Shown one piece after another: positions 53,708 through 62,402 of a DNA stretch of 64,000 nucleotides. Both the position numbers and the translations under genes were made by a program. The DNA lies in the IMG/VR virus record IMGVR_UViG_3300020463_000009, positions 1 to 64,000 of that record. One strand, 5' to 3'. The DNA comes from a virus. Under the pieces are notes generated by a model. The model made no database searches. It saw only the letters and a list, made by a program, of their open reading frames with translations, and had not been told where the DNA came from. Position 1 is the stretch's first letter. Each line of letters starts with the position of its first letter.

Positions 53708-54176
53708 ACTTGAAGATAACGTAAATGATATTTTAGGTATTGAAAAGAAAACTGAAGTTGCAGTAAAAGACTTTGAGCAACCAGCACCAGTACCTAGAGT
53801 AGTTGATGAAAATAAAGATGATGTTGATAATGATTATACACATAGTAGAGATAATTATTACAATCTAATTGATAAAGGTAATGAAGCAATTGATGGTATA
53901 TTAGAAATTGCAAAAGAAGGTCAACACCCTAGAGCATATGAAGTTGCAGGACAATTAATAAATCAAGTTGCAACTACCGTTGACAAACTACAAGACTTAC
54001 AAAAAAAATTAAAAGATTTAAAAGAAGTACCTAACAAAACAAGTGCTAATATTAAAAACGCATTATTTGTAGGTTCAACAGCAGAATTACAAAAAATGTT
54101 AAATCGGAAAAACGAAGATGAAATTATTGAAGGCGAAGCAAGTAAACCCAAAGAAGATAATACTGGAGATAAGTAA
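53700..54176 (+). CDS. 16: Small terminase subunit gp16
   Basis: A 158-residue protein (T4 gp16 is 164). The small terminase recognises phage DNA and stimulates the gp17 packaging motor. The central helical region DNYYNLIDKGNEAIDGILEI (residues 51-70), EGQHPRAYEVAGQLINQVAT (near 73-92) and the coiled-coil DKLQDLQKKLKDLKE (94-108) fit the family. The N- and C-terminal arms are acidic and flexible. It overlaps gp15 by 8 bp and the following ParB-like gene by up to 59 bp. Confidence 0.9.
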   Translation: MSKLEDNVNDILGIEKKTEVAVKDFEQPAPVPRVVDENKDDVDNDYTHSRDNYYNLIDKGNEAIDGILEIAKEGQHPRAYEVAGQLINQVATTVDKLQDLQKKLKDLKEVPNKTSANIKNALFVGSTAELQKMLNRKNEDEIIEGEASKPKEDNTGDK

Positions 54177-54450
54177 AATTCAGTATATTAAATCTATGAC
54201 ACCTTTACCAGAATTATTAGCTGGTGAAGAGTTGCAGTTTCCAATAGAAGTTAGAAAACATATAATTAGTAATACACCTAGAAAAGGTGTTGGTGGTGTT
54301 GAATATATAGAGAAAGAGTATAGTGTTTTTAGAGGTAGTCAAAGAGTACAGGCTGCTTTAAAATTAGGATACACACATATAGAGGGTGTTGTTTTAAATG
54401 AGCAAACAGAAAGTCAAAGATTACAAGAAGAATTAGAGCCAATAATATGA
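54118..54450 (+). CDS. ParB/sulfiredoxin-like domain protein between terminase genes
   Basis: A protein of up to 110 residues. EYSVFRGSQRVQAALKLGYT (near residues 68-87) then HIEGVVLNE has the G-x-R/H-R-x2-A-x3-G pattern of the ParB N-terminal/sulfiredoxin-like fold (DNA-associated nucleotidase or partition domain). The start is uncertain: 54118 as given, ATG 54196, or a non-ATG start near 54178 downstream of a GGAG. It lies between gp16 and gp17, a position normally without an extra gene in T4. It overlaps gp17 by 4 bp. Confidence 0.6.
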   Translation: MKLLKAKQVNPKKIILEISKIQYIKSMTPLPELLAGEELQFPIEVRKHIISNTPRKGVGGVEYIEKEYSVFRGSQRVQAALKLGYTHIEGVVLNEQTESQRLQEELEPII

Positions 54451-56078
54451 GTACAGACGCATATCTAGGAAATCCAAATCTAAAAAAAGTAAATACACCT
54501 GTTGAATTTACTAAAGAACAGATTATAGAATATCAAAAATGTGGTAAAGACCCTATTTACTTTATGAAAAATTATATAAGGATAGTTTCTCTTGATGAAG
54601 GACTTATTCCTTTTAAGATGTATAAGTTTCAAGAACACATTGTTAATACAATTCACGATAATAGATTTACCATATGTAAATTACCTAGACAATCAGGTAA
54701 ATCAACAACGGTTGTATCTTACTTATTACATTATGCATTATTTAATCCTAATTCTAACATTGCAATATTGGCCAATAAATCTACAACTGCTAGAGATATA
54801 TTAAGTAGAGTACAATTAGCATATGAAAATTTACCGAAATGGTTACAACAAGGTGTAATTAACTGGAACAAAGGTAATATAGAATTAGAAAATAAATCAA
54901 CTATTGTGGCGGCTGCAACTTCTTCAAGTGCAATTCGAGGTGGTTCTTATAATATTATTTTTCTTGATGAGTTTGCTTTCGTACCTGCTAATATTGCCGA
55001 AATGTTTTTTAGCTCTGTTTATCCTACAATATCTTCTGGTACAAAAACAAAACTAGTTATAGTATCTACACCTTATGGTATGAATCAATTTTATAAGTTA
55101 TGGTCAGACGCAGAAAATGGTAGAAACGATTATATACCTATTGACGTGCATTGGTCAGAGGTACCAGGTCGTGATGAAAAGTGGAAAGAAGATACAATTA
55201 GAAACACCTCACCTGAGCAGTTTCAACAAGAGTTTGAATGTGAATTTTTAGGTTCAGTAAACACATTAATTAGTCCTGCTAAAATTAAAAATATAGTATT
55301 TAAAACACCTATAAAATCAAATGCAGGTATAGATGTTTATGAAGACCCTATAAAAGATAGAACATATGTTTGTTGTGTTGACGTAGCTAGAGGTGTTAAT
55401 AAAGATTACTCTGCTTTTGTTATAATAGATGTATCTCAAATGCCTTATAAGGTAGTTTGTAAATATAGAAGTAATGATGTAAAACCTATTTTATTTCCTC
55501 ACACAATTGATAGAGTATGTAAGGCATATAATCACGCACACATTTTAGTAGAAACAAATGACCTTGGCCAACAAATAGCAGAAGCATTACAATTTGAATT
55601 AGAATACGATAATTTATTAATGACAACACAAAGAGGTCGTGCTGGTCAAATACTAGGTGCCGGATTTAGTGGCAGAGGTTCTGGTTTTGGTGTAAGAATG
55701 ACTAAACAAATTAAAAAAATAGGTTGTTCTAACATTAAAACATTAATAGAAAGTGATAAGATTTTAGTAAACGATTTTAACATTATAGAAGAAATGTCAA
55801 CCTTTATTAAAAAAGGTCAGAGTTGGATGGCCGAAGAAGGCTGTACAGACGATTTAATGATGTGTCTAGTAGTCTTTGGTTGGTTATCTAATCAACCATT
55901 TTTTAAAGAAATGACCGATACTAATGCTAGGCAACAACTATATGAAGAACAACAAAATTTAATTGAGCAAGATATGTCGCCTTTTGGTTTCGTAGATGAT
56001 GGCTTTCCAGACCACGAAAAACCTGAAGTTGACGAATATGGTACGGTTTGGCACCCGGTAGTACGCAAAGGTCAGTAG
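54447..56078 (+). CDS. 17: Large terminase subunit gp17
   Basis: A 543-residue packaging motor (T4 gp17 is 610). The N-terminal ATPase has Walker A RQSGKSTT (residues 81-88) and Walker B IIFLDEF with Asp174-Glu175. The C-terminal RNaseH-fold nuclease has CCVDVARGVNKDYSAFVIID with catalytic Asp312, IDRVCKAYNHAHILVETNDL near 352-371, and CTDDLMMCLVVFGWL near 468-482. It pumps DNA into the prohead and cuts the concatemer. It overlaps the ParB-like gene by 4 bp. Confidence 0.97.
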   Translation: MSTDAYLGNPNLKKVNTPVEFTKEQIIEYQKCGKDPIYFMKNYIRIVSLDEGLIPFKMYKFQEHIVNTIHDNRFTICKLPRQSGKSTTVVSYLLHYALFNPNSNIAILANKSTTARDILSRVQLAYENLPKWLQQGVINWNKGNIELENKSTIVAAATSSSAIRGGSYNIIFLDEFAFVPANIAEMFFSSVYPTISSGTKTKLVIVSTPYGMNQFYKLWSDAENGRNDYIPIDVHWSEVPGRDEKWKEDTIRNTSPEQFQQEFECEFLGSVNTLISPAKIKNIVFKTPIKSNAGIDVYEDPIKDRTYVCCVDVARGVNKDYSAFVIIDVSQMPYKVVCKYRSNDVKPILFPHTIDRVCKAYNHAHILVETNDLGQQIAEALQFELEYDNLLMTTQRGRAGQILGAGFSGRGSGFGVRMTKQIKKIGCSNIKTLIESDKILVNDFNIIEEMSTFIKKGQSWMAEEGCTDDLMMCLVVFGWLSNQPFFKEMTDTNARQQLYEEQQNLIEQDMSPFGFVDDGFPDHEKPEVDEYGTVWHPVVRKGQ

Positions 56079-56091
56079 AAACCTAGCTTAT

Positions 56092-56099
56092 TATAAATA
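56092..56099 (+). promoter_or_regulatory. T4-type late promoter with long leader for gp18
   Basis: Exact TATAAATA 103 bp before the gp18 ATG, unlike the 8-30 bp leaders elsewhere. The leader 56100-56202 holds CGTAT-GAATA-ATACG (56129-56143), a possible 5-bp hairpin, and ends in AAAAAAGGAGAAACCC. Confidence 0.7.
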
Positions 56100-56202
56100 T
56101 CAGTAGAGTATGAAATTTGACTATGGGCGTATGAATAATACGACTTTTGAAAGATATGAGTAAAAATAATTTGCAAATTAAGATAAAAAAGGAGAAACCC
56201 TA

Positions 56203-58122
56203 ATGGCATTTCAAGTATCACCAGGTGTTCTCGTACAGGAAAAAGACTTAACAAGAATCATACCTGCTGTTTCGACTTCAATCGGAGCCTTCGCTGGAAC
56301 TTTCAGAAAAGGACCATTGGATGAAGTAGTAAGTATTTCTAGTGAGCAAGAACTTGTAGCAACTTTTGGTAAACCGGATAACGATAATTTCGAAGACTTT
56401 TTTTCGGCTGCTAACTTTCTACAATATTCTAATGCTTTAAGAGTTGTACGTGTACAGAATTCATCTGTCTCAAACGCTACTGAATCAGGTTCAGCGTTTG
56501 TAATAAAAAATACTACTGATTATACTAATAGCTATGCCGCTGGTCAAGCTTCTGTTGGAATGTGGGCTGCTAGAACAGCTGGCGCATTTGGAAATTCTTT
56601 ACAGATTTCCTCTTGTCCATCTGCTACTGCCTATGAAGAAGTTAACAAAACTACCGTTGCTGACGCCGCTATGGCTGTTGGTGACACGGTTGTTACCGTT
56701 ACCTCATCCTCAGGAATTACAGCAGGCGATATAGTTAATTTTGGTGACAATTTTGAATACAGAGTAATTAGCGTTGCTACTAACGATTTAAATATTGTTA
56801 GAAAAGAGGAACCTATGTACTTTGGAACGTCTGATTCTTCAGGTTTACACGAAGCACCAACAAACGGTGCTCAAGTAAGACGAAGATGGAAATATTACGA
56901 CCAATTTGATAGAGCGCCAGGAACTTCACCATATGCACAAGCAAAAGGTGGAACTAATGACGAACTTCACATAATCGTGATTGACGAAGATGGTGAAATT
57001 ACAGGAACTAAAGGCGAAATTTTAGAAAAATTTGAAGCAACTTCAAAAGCTTCAGACGCTAAAACAGCTCAAGGTTCTGTAAATTACTATCCAGATGTTT
57101 TATACAAATCTTCAAACTACGTTTACTGGATGGACCACAATCCATCAGGTTCTAACTGGGGCTCTGCTGCTTCAGGAACAACGTTTACAGATGTAACCTC
57201 TGTATCTAATGTATCACTACAAAGTGGTTCAAACGGAACAGCGGCAACAACTGGCCAAACAAAAACAGCATATGAAAAATTTGCTGATGGCGAAACGGTT
57301 GATGTAGGATTAATCATAGCAGGTAAAGGTGACGCTACACATATCGGTAACCTAATCACGATTGCAGAAAACAGAAAAGACTCTGTTGTATTTGCAAGTC
57401 CTGAAAGGTCTGATGTTGTAGGTATCGCTGACGCAAATACACAAAAGACTAATGTTGTATCATTCTTTAATACGATACAATCATCTTCTTACATTGTATT
57501 TGATAGCGGTTACAAATACGGTTACGACAGATATAATGACGTATATCGTTTTGTTCCTTTAAACGGAGATATCGCAGGTTTGGCAGCAAGAACTGACCTT
57601 ATCGCAGACGCTTGGTTCTCACCAGCAGGTCTGAATAGAGGTATAGTTAGAGGCGCAGTTAAACTAGCATTTAATCCAACTAAAGCTCAAAGAGACGAAT
57701 TGTACAGAGCAAGAGTAAATCCTGTGGCAACTTTCCCAGGACAAGGTACGGTTCTTTTCGGTGACAAAACTGGATTAACAGCTCCGAGTGCTTTTGATAG
57801 AATCAACGTAAGACGATTGTTTATCACTTTAGAGAAGGCGATAGCAACTGCTTCTAAATTCCAACTTTTTGAATTCAATGATGAATTTACAAGAGCTAAC
57901 TTTAGAAACATTGTAGAACCTTTTTTAAGAGAAGTACAAGGTAGACGAGGTATCACAGACTTTTTAGTTGTTTGTGATGAAACTAATAACACAGGCGAAG
58001 TAATTGATAGAAATGAATTTATAGCAGAAATCTTTGTGAAACCTGCTAGAAGTATCAACTTTATCACATTACAATTTATCGCTACTAGAACTGGCGTCTC
58101 ATTTGACGAAGTTGCTGGTTAA
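56203..58122 (+). CDS. 18: Tail sheath protein gp18
   Basis: A 639-residue contractile sheath subunit (T4 gp18 is 659). The N-terminus AFQVSPGVLVQEKDLTRIIP (residues 2-21) then STSIGAFAGTFRKGP is the sheath signature; the conserved C-terminal domain contains DRINVRRLFITLEKAIATAS (near 528-547), FEFNDEFTRANFRNIVEPFL and the strand KPARSINFITLQFIATRTGV near the end that interlocks neighbouring subunits. It is preceded by a strong AAAAGGAG site and followed 22 bp later by gp19. Confidence 0.97.
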   Translation: MAFQVSPGVLVQEKDLTRIIPAVSTSIGAFAGTFRKGPLDEVVSISSEQELVATFGKPDNDNFEDFFSAANFLQYSNALRVVRVQNSSVSNATESGSAFVIKNTTDYTNSYAAGQASVGMWAARTAGAFGNSLQISSCPSATAYEEVNKTTVADAAMAVGDTVVTVTSSSGITAGDIVNFGDNFEYRVISVATNDLNIVRKEEPMYFGTSDSSGLHEAPTNGAQVRRRWKYYDQFDRAPGTSPYAQAKGGTNDELHIIVIDEDGEITGTKGEILEKFEATSKASDAKTAQGSVNYYPDVLYKSSNYVYWMDHNPSGSNWGSAASGTTFTDVTSVSNVSLQSGSNGTAATTGQTKTAYEKFADGETVDVGLIIAGKGDATHIGNLITIAENRKDSVVFASPERSDVVGIADANTQKTNVVSFFNTIQSSSYIVFDSGYKYGYDRYNDVYRFVPLNGDIAGLAARTDLIADAWFSPAGLNRGIVRGAVKLAFNPTKAQRDELYRARVNPVATFPGQGTVLFGDKTGLTAPSAFDRINVRRLFITLEKAIATASKFQLFEFNDEFTRANFRNIVEPFLREVQGRRGITDFLVVCDETNNTGEVIDRNEFIAEIFVKPARSINFITLQFIATRTGVSFDEVAG

Positions 58123-58144
58123 GAAAGGCTAAGGAGAAAATAAA

Positions 58145-58672
58145 ATGGCAAACATAAATGACTTCAAAGCTAAACTTGCAGGCGGCGGCGCAAGAGCCAA
58201 TCAGTTTAAGGTTACAATGCCTTTTCCTGGTTACGCACAGGTTGGTGGCGAAATAGAGGAACTAGCATTCTTATGTAAGGGCACTCAACTTCCGGCAATG
58301 ACAATACCGTCATTTACGGTTCCGTTCAGAGGCAGACAAATTAAGATTGCTGGTGATAGAACATACGCTGATTGGACAATCACGGTACTAAACGATACAA
58401 ACTTCAAATTAAGAAACGCATTTGAAAGATGGTCGAATGGTATTAACAATGCAACAGATGGTGAAGGATTAACAAATCCTGCTGACTATCAAGTTGACGC
58501 ATTTGTTGACCAATTGGATAGAAACGGTGCAACTATTAAGTCGTACACTTTACGAGGTGCTTTCCCGACTGAAATAGCTGCAATTGACTTGGCATACGAC
58601 ACCAATGACGCTGTTGAAGAGTTTGGTGTTACCTTTGCTTATCAATATTTTGAAAGTAATACTACTACATAA
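58145..58672 (+). CDS. 19: Tail tube protein gp19
   Basis: A 175-residue tube monomer (T4 gp19 is 163). Signatures are NDFKAKLAGGGARANQFKVT (residues 4-23), ELAFLCKGTQLPAMTI (near 39-54), RGRQIKIAGDRTYADWTITV (near 62-81) and AFVDQLDRNGATIKSYTLRG. Hexamers stack inside the sheath around the tape measure. It has an AAGGAGAAAAT ribosome-binding site and no promoter motif of its own, so it is cotranscribed with gp18. Confidence 0.96.
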   Translation: MANINDFKAKLAGGGARANQFKVTMPFPGYAQVGGEIEELAFLCKGTQLPAMTIPSFTVPFRGRQIKIAGDRTYADWTITVLNDTNFKLRNAFERWSNGINNATDGEGLTNPADYQVDAFVDQLDRNGATIKSYTLRGAFPTEIAAIDLAYDTNDAVEEFGVTFAYQYFESNTTT

Positions 58673-58679
58673 TAAGTAG

Positions 58680-58687
58680 TATAAATA
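58680..58687 (+). promoter_or_regulatory. T4-type late promoter for gp20
   Basis: Exact TATAAATA, 28 bp before the gp20 start at 58716, followed by AAGTAAGGATATATA. Confidence 0.75.
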
Positions 58688-58715
58688 TTAGTAATATAAA
58701 AAGTAAGGATATATA

Positions 58716-60239
58716 ATGGCACAATTATTTGGATTTTCTATCACTAGGGTTAAACAACCCCAGGATCCAAAACAAAGCTTTACTACACCACAAGCGGAAG
58801 ACGGTACACAAACCGTCGCCGCTGGTGGTTATTTTGGCCAGTACCTTGATATGGAAGGTACTGCTAAAAATGAGCAGGAACTTATTAGAAGATATAGAGA
58901 GATTGCATTACACCCCGAGTGTGATATGGCAATTGAAGATATTGTTAACGAGGCTATCGTTGCTAATGAGTTGAAAGACGCAGTTAAGCTTGACTTGGAT
59001 AATGTAGAATATGGAAAAGAAATCAAAGGCAAAATAGATAACGAATTTAAAGAAATATTGAGGTTGATGAACTTCAATACTAGAGGTCACGATTTATTTA
59101 GAAGATGGTATGTTGATGGCAGAATCTATTATCATAAAATTATAGATAGAGATTCACCAGTAAAAGGTATAACTGAATTAAGATATATCGACCCTAGAAA
59201 AATTAAAAAAATTAGAGAAATTAGAAAGAAAAGACCTGATGGTGCTACACCATATGGTCTTACGGTTGTTGATGAGTTTGAAGAATACTTTATCTACAAC
59301 GAGAAAGGTGTATCTAATACTACTTCAGGTGGTATTAAGATTGCTCCAGACGCAATATCATTTTGTCCGTCTGGTATAATTGACCAAAATAAAAATTTGG
59401 TTTTATCTTATTTACATAAGGCAATTAAACCTGTAAATCAGTTGCGTATGATTGAAGACGCTTCTGTTATTTACAGAATAGCAAGAGCACCTGAAAGAAG
59501 AATATTTAAAATTGATGTTGGTAATTTACCTAAAGTAAAAGCTGAACAATATCTACGTGATGTTATGGCAAGATATAGAAATAAACTTGTCTATGACGCA
59601 AGCACAGGTGAAATCAAAGACGATAGAAACTATATGTCTATGTTGGAAGATTTCTGGTTGCCAAGTAGAGAAGGTGGTAGAGGTACACAAATTGATACTT
59701 TACCAGGTGGTGCTAATTTAGGAGAAATTGCAGACATAGAATATTTTAGAGCGAAGTTATATCGTTCTTTAAATGTTCCTGTAAGTAGATTAGAGTCTTC
59801 TTCAGGATTTAATTTAGGTCGTTCTACTGAAATAACAAGAGACGAATTGAAATTTACTAAATTTGTTCAAAGATTAAGAAAGAAATTTACTGAACTCTTT
59901 AACGATTTATTAAGAACACAATTAGTCTTAAAAGGTGTTATTGCTGAAGAAGAATGGCATAATTTAAGAGATAGAATTCAATATAGTTTTTTACAAGATG
60001 GACACTTTGCAGAATTGAAAGAGTCAGAAATGTTAATGGAAAGATTGAGATTGGCAGATTCAATGAGAGACTATGTTGGTAAATACTATTCTGTTGAATT
60101 TATCAGAAAACAAGTATTAAGACAAACTGATAAAGAAATACAGGATATTGACAAACAAATTAGAACAGAAATTGATGACGGTATAATATCAGTACCAACA
60201 GGCTTTGGTGGTGATGACTTTACTAGAGAAATCAAATAA
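58716..60239 (+). CDS. 20: Portal vertex protein gp20
   Basis: A 507-residue portal subunit (T4 gp20 is 524). Dodecamers form the DNA entry and exit channel and the prohead assembly start point. Conserved segments include YREIALHPECDMAIEDIVNE (near residues 60-79), NTRGHDLFRRWYVDGRIYYH (near 121-140), IDPRKIKKIREIRK and IARAPERRIFKIDVGNLPKV (near 254-273), then QIDTLPGGANLGEIADIEYF and the LNVPVSRLESSSGFNLGRST clip region. Widely used marker for marine T4-like phage diversity. Confidence 0.97.
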   Translation: MAQLFGFSITRVKQPQDPKQSFTTPQAEDGTQTVAAGGYFGQYLDMEGTAKNEQELIRRYREIALHPECDMAIEDIVNEAIVANELKDAVKLDLDNVEYGKEIKGKIDNEFKEILRLMNFNTRGHDLFRRWYVDGRIYYHKIIDRDSPVKGITELRYIDPRKIKKIREIRKKRPDGATPYGLTVVDEFEEYFIYNEKGVSNTTSGGIKIAPDAISFCPSGIIDQNKNLVLSYLHKAIKPVNQLRMIEDASVIYRIARAPERRIFKIDVGNLPKVKAEQYLRDVMARYRNKLVYDASTGEIKDDRNYMSMLEDFWLPSREGGRGTQIDTLPGGANLGEIADIEYFRAKLYRSLNVPVSRLESSSGFNLGRSTEITRDELKFTKFVQRLRKKFTELFNDLLRTQLVLKGVIAEEEWHNLRDRIQYSFLQDGHFAELKESEMLMERLRLADSMRDYVGKYYSVEFIRKQVLRQTDKEIQDIDKQIRTEIDDGIISVPTGFGGDDFTREIK

Positions 60240-60251
60240 CGGAGATAAATT

Positions 60252-60569
60252 ATGACGGAAAAAATTAAAGATTTTGTGGACAAATTATCCACAGGAGATA
60301 ATGCTGGCGCAGGCGAAGCTTTTAAAAATGCTTTAAGAGATAAGGTTGCTTCTAGTTTAGATAGTCAAAGGCAAGACATTGCAAGTAGAATATTTGCAGA
60401 TGTTCAACCTGAAGCACATAGCGACCCTAAACCGGCGGTTACTGAACCTAGCGAAAAAACTGACCAAATTATTGACACTAGTGGACAAGAAATAAAGTTT
60501 ACGCCAAATACAGAGGCGCCAACGGCAGAGGCACCAGCGACAAATGATGAGAGTCAGCCAAGCAATTAA
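60252..60569 (+). CDS. 67: Prohead core protein gp67-like
   Basis: A 105-residue protein. KIKDFVDKLSTGDNAGAGEA (residues 4-23), then FKNALRDKVASSLDSQRQDI and ASRIF, follows the layout of T4 gp67 (80 residues; an N-terminal helical domain with a D/N-x-x-x-A-x-x-x-F pattern, then an acidic tail). Here the tail is Pro/Thr/Glu-rich. gp67 is an internal scaffold component cleaved by gp21. It lies directly after the portal gene, as in T4. Called from pattern and position. Confidence 0.75.
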   Translation: MTEKIKDFVDKLSTGDNAGAGEAFKNALRDKVASSLDSQRQDIASRIFADVQPEAHSDPKPAVTEPSEKTDQIIDTSGQEIKFTPNTEAPTAEAPATNDESQPSN

Positions 60570-60774
60570 ACAAGACATTGTTGACTCTTCAACATTTAAA
60601 GAATTGCCACCTTTACACAAAGATGTGGTAACAGATTTTTATAATACGGTTGATTATGATAATGATGATATTGTTAAAGAAGTAGAAACTACAATAGACA
60701 AGGTTTCAGTTAAGTATAATGTAAATACAGATGTAATGTATAATTACATAGATAAGGAAATAGGACTAGAATAA
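60544..60774 (+). CDS. Small acidic protein (gp68 position)
   Basis: A 76-residue protein overlapping the end of gp67 by 26 bp and the start of the next gene by one base (AATGG). It is acidic and helical: SQAIKQDIVDSSTFKELPPL (residues 5-24), then DNDDIVKEVETTIDKVSVKY. In T4, gp68 follows gp67 and is a prohead core protein; I see no sequence proof, so this is positional. The double overlap makes it a genuine coding gene. Confidence 0.6.
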   Translation: MMRVSQAIKQDIVDSSTFKELPPLHKDVVTDFYNTVDYDNDDIVKEVETTIDKVSVKYNVNTDVMYNYIDKEIGLE

Positions 60775-61583
60775 TGGCATATGTAGTAGTACCAGGTTCA
60801 AACGATACGTTAGAATACGATAACGCAGCCACAGCTTCGTTATATACTGATTCTGCCGTAGGTGCTAACTCGGTTATTTCTAGTGGTATAAGAACATATA
60901 CTAAACCAGGAACTAGTGATACGGTACAAACATATATTAGAACTAGAATGAAAGGTGCAATAAACCTTCAAACTCGTTCAGACGATTTTAATAGTTGGTC
61001 AAATAAAGGTCAAATTACTTTAACAACTGGACAAGAAGACCCTAATGGTAATACAACTGCTACAAATATAAAAGATGATGGTGATGGTAATGAAAACAAT
61101 AGACTTGTTTGGGAAAATGGAATACTACCAACTGGTTCTACAACTTACACACAATCTTGTTATGTAAAAAGTAATCAAAATAATTTATTTCAATTATCTT
61201 TTAGAGGTGCTTCAACTAACGTATCCTCAGCAGTTTTTAATTTAGATACTGGCGTTGTAGCACACACATATAATTCAGGTAATAATACACTAGGCCAAAC
61301 ATCAATACACGCTTTAGACAATGGTTGGTTTAGATGTAGATTAACTGCTACTTTAGGAACTTTAGGTGATGGAAGAGTTTCATTTGGACCTATTGATGAA
61401 ACTGGTAATTTATCAAATTTTGGTTATGCAAGATATGTAGGAAATGGAAATACAGGTTGTGATATATGGGGTTATATGGTAAGTGAGGGTGCAAATTTAA
61501 GAAAATATATTAGAACAACTGCTTCAGCTTCATCAACAATTGAAACTGGTGAGTTGTCAAAAACTTATTATGATGGTCAATAA
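60774..61583 (+). CDS. Beta-sandwich/carbohydrate-binding-like structural protein
   Basis: A 269-residue protein. Residues 65-225 look like a jelly-roll module similar to carbohydrate-binding domains on phage spikes: NLQTRSDDFNSWSNKGQITL (near 64-83), TYTQSCYVKSNQNNLFQLSF (near 121-140), and DNGWFRCRLTATLGTLGDGR (near 178-197). The N-terminus (YVVVPGSNDTLEYDNAATAS) is separate. It stands between prohead core genes and the protease, an unusual place for a glycan-binding protein, and may be a head decoration or fibre. Confidence 0.65.
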   Translation: MAYVVVPGSNDTLEYDNAATASLYTDSAVGANSVISSGIRTYTKPGTSDTVQTYIRTRMKGAINLQTRSDDFNSWSNKGQITLTTGQEDPNGNTTATNIKDDGDGNENNRLVWENGILPTGSTTYTQSCYVKSNQNNLFQLSFRGASTNVSSAVFNLDTGVVAHTYNSGNNTLGQTSIHALDNGWFRCRLTATLGTLGDGRVSFGPIDETGNLSNFGYARYVGNGNTGCDIWGYMVSEGANLRKYIRTTASASSTIETGELSKTYYDGQ

Positions 61584-61972
61584 TGACAATACTTTGGTTT
61601 GATAATACTGATACTGAATCAAAGTCAATTGTTCATAAGGTTGACGATAACTTTAAAGTTATAACAAACATTAAAGGTATTCAATCTGATGGTGGTATGG
61701 TAGTTGATGTTTCTAAATTAACAAACGCAACTAGTGAACCTAAAATTAGTATTGCAAATGTTAATTATGAAATATTTGGAACAGGTAACGTTAAACTGAC
61801 ACTAGGTAAACAAGAATTGAATATTAGTGGTAGAGGTAATTATGGATTAAAACCAACTGAAGCAAAGTTGGTTGATGAGGCAGAGCAGAGTGTACAAATA
61901 TTAGCAGACTCTACGGTGCCAAAATTTAATATAAGTTTAGAGTGTCATAAAGAATCAGGATTTGAGGTATAA
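61583..61972 (+). CDS. Hypothetical structural protein
   Basis: A 129-residue beta-rich protein starting MTILWFDNTDTESKSIVHKV. The start overlaps the preceding stop (TAATG). Residues 40-105 show alternating strands with a SGRGNYGLKPTEAKLVDEA segment near 82-100. It is similar in size to the next gene and both appear to be head or decoration proteins, as inferred from their location between core and protease genes. No family recognised. Confidence 0.6.
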   Translation: MTILWFDNTDTESKSIVHKVDDNFKVITNIKGIQSDGGMVVDVSKLTNATSEPKISIANVNYEIFGTGNVKLTLGKQELNISGRGNYGLKPTEAKLVDEAEQSVQILADSTVPKFNISLECHKESGFEV

Positions 61973-61975
61973 CAA

Positions 61976-62368
61976 ATGGCAGATACGGTAACAACACAAA
62001 CAATAGCAGATACAACAGGCGTAAAGTTTGTTGTTAAGATGACTAATTTTTCAGATGGCACAGGCGAGAATTTAGTAAATAAAATAGACGCTTCAGAGGT
62101 TACATTTATGACCGAAGACGCAAATAGAAAACTAGCTAAGATTTGGTACTCAATAAATTCAGCTAACCCTAAATCAGCAGTAGAGTTGATATGGGCAGGT
62201 GGTACTAATGCAACTATGGTTATATTAGGTGGTAATGGGTATTGGGATTTAAGAACAGCTGGAAACGAAGTAATTAACACTGCTACAACACCAACAGGTG
62301 ATGTACTATTATCTACAAAAAATTTTGCTTTAGGCGATAATTACACAATAATTGCAGAATTCAGGTAA
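61976..62368 (+). CDS. Hypothetical structural protein
   Basis: A 130-residue protein starting MADTVTTQTIADTTGVKFVV, two codons after the previous gene. Beta-rich with WYSINSANPKSAVELIWAG near residues 62-80 and GNGYWDLRTAGNEVINTATT near 85-104. Small proteins of this kind occur before the prohead protease in marine T4-like phages to my recollection. A head accessory role is inference. Confidence 0.6.
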   Translation: MADTVTTQTIADTTGVKFVVKMTNFSDGTGENLVNKIDASEVTFMTEDANRKLAKIWYSINSANPKSAVELIWAGGTNATMVILGGNGYWDLRTAGNEVINTATTPTGDVLLSTKNFALGDNYTIIAEFR

Positions 62369-62375
62369 TAATTGT

Positions 62376-62383
62376 TATAAATA
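62376..62383 (+). promoter_or_regulatory. T4-type late promoter for gp21
   Basis: Exact TATAAATA, 19 bp before gp21, followed by GGTAGAGAGAGAC. Confidence 0.75.
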
Positions 62384-62402
62384 TAGGTAGAGAGAGACAA
62401 AA

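Noticed and set aside
56110-56163. 17-codon ORF in the gp18 leader (MKFDYGRMNNTTFERYE)
   Set aside because: Weak ribosome-binding site and too short to trust; kept only as part of the leader observation.
57687-58067. Minus-strand open frame (126 codons) inside gp18
   Set aside because: Shadow of the tail sheath gene.
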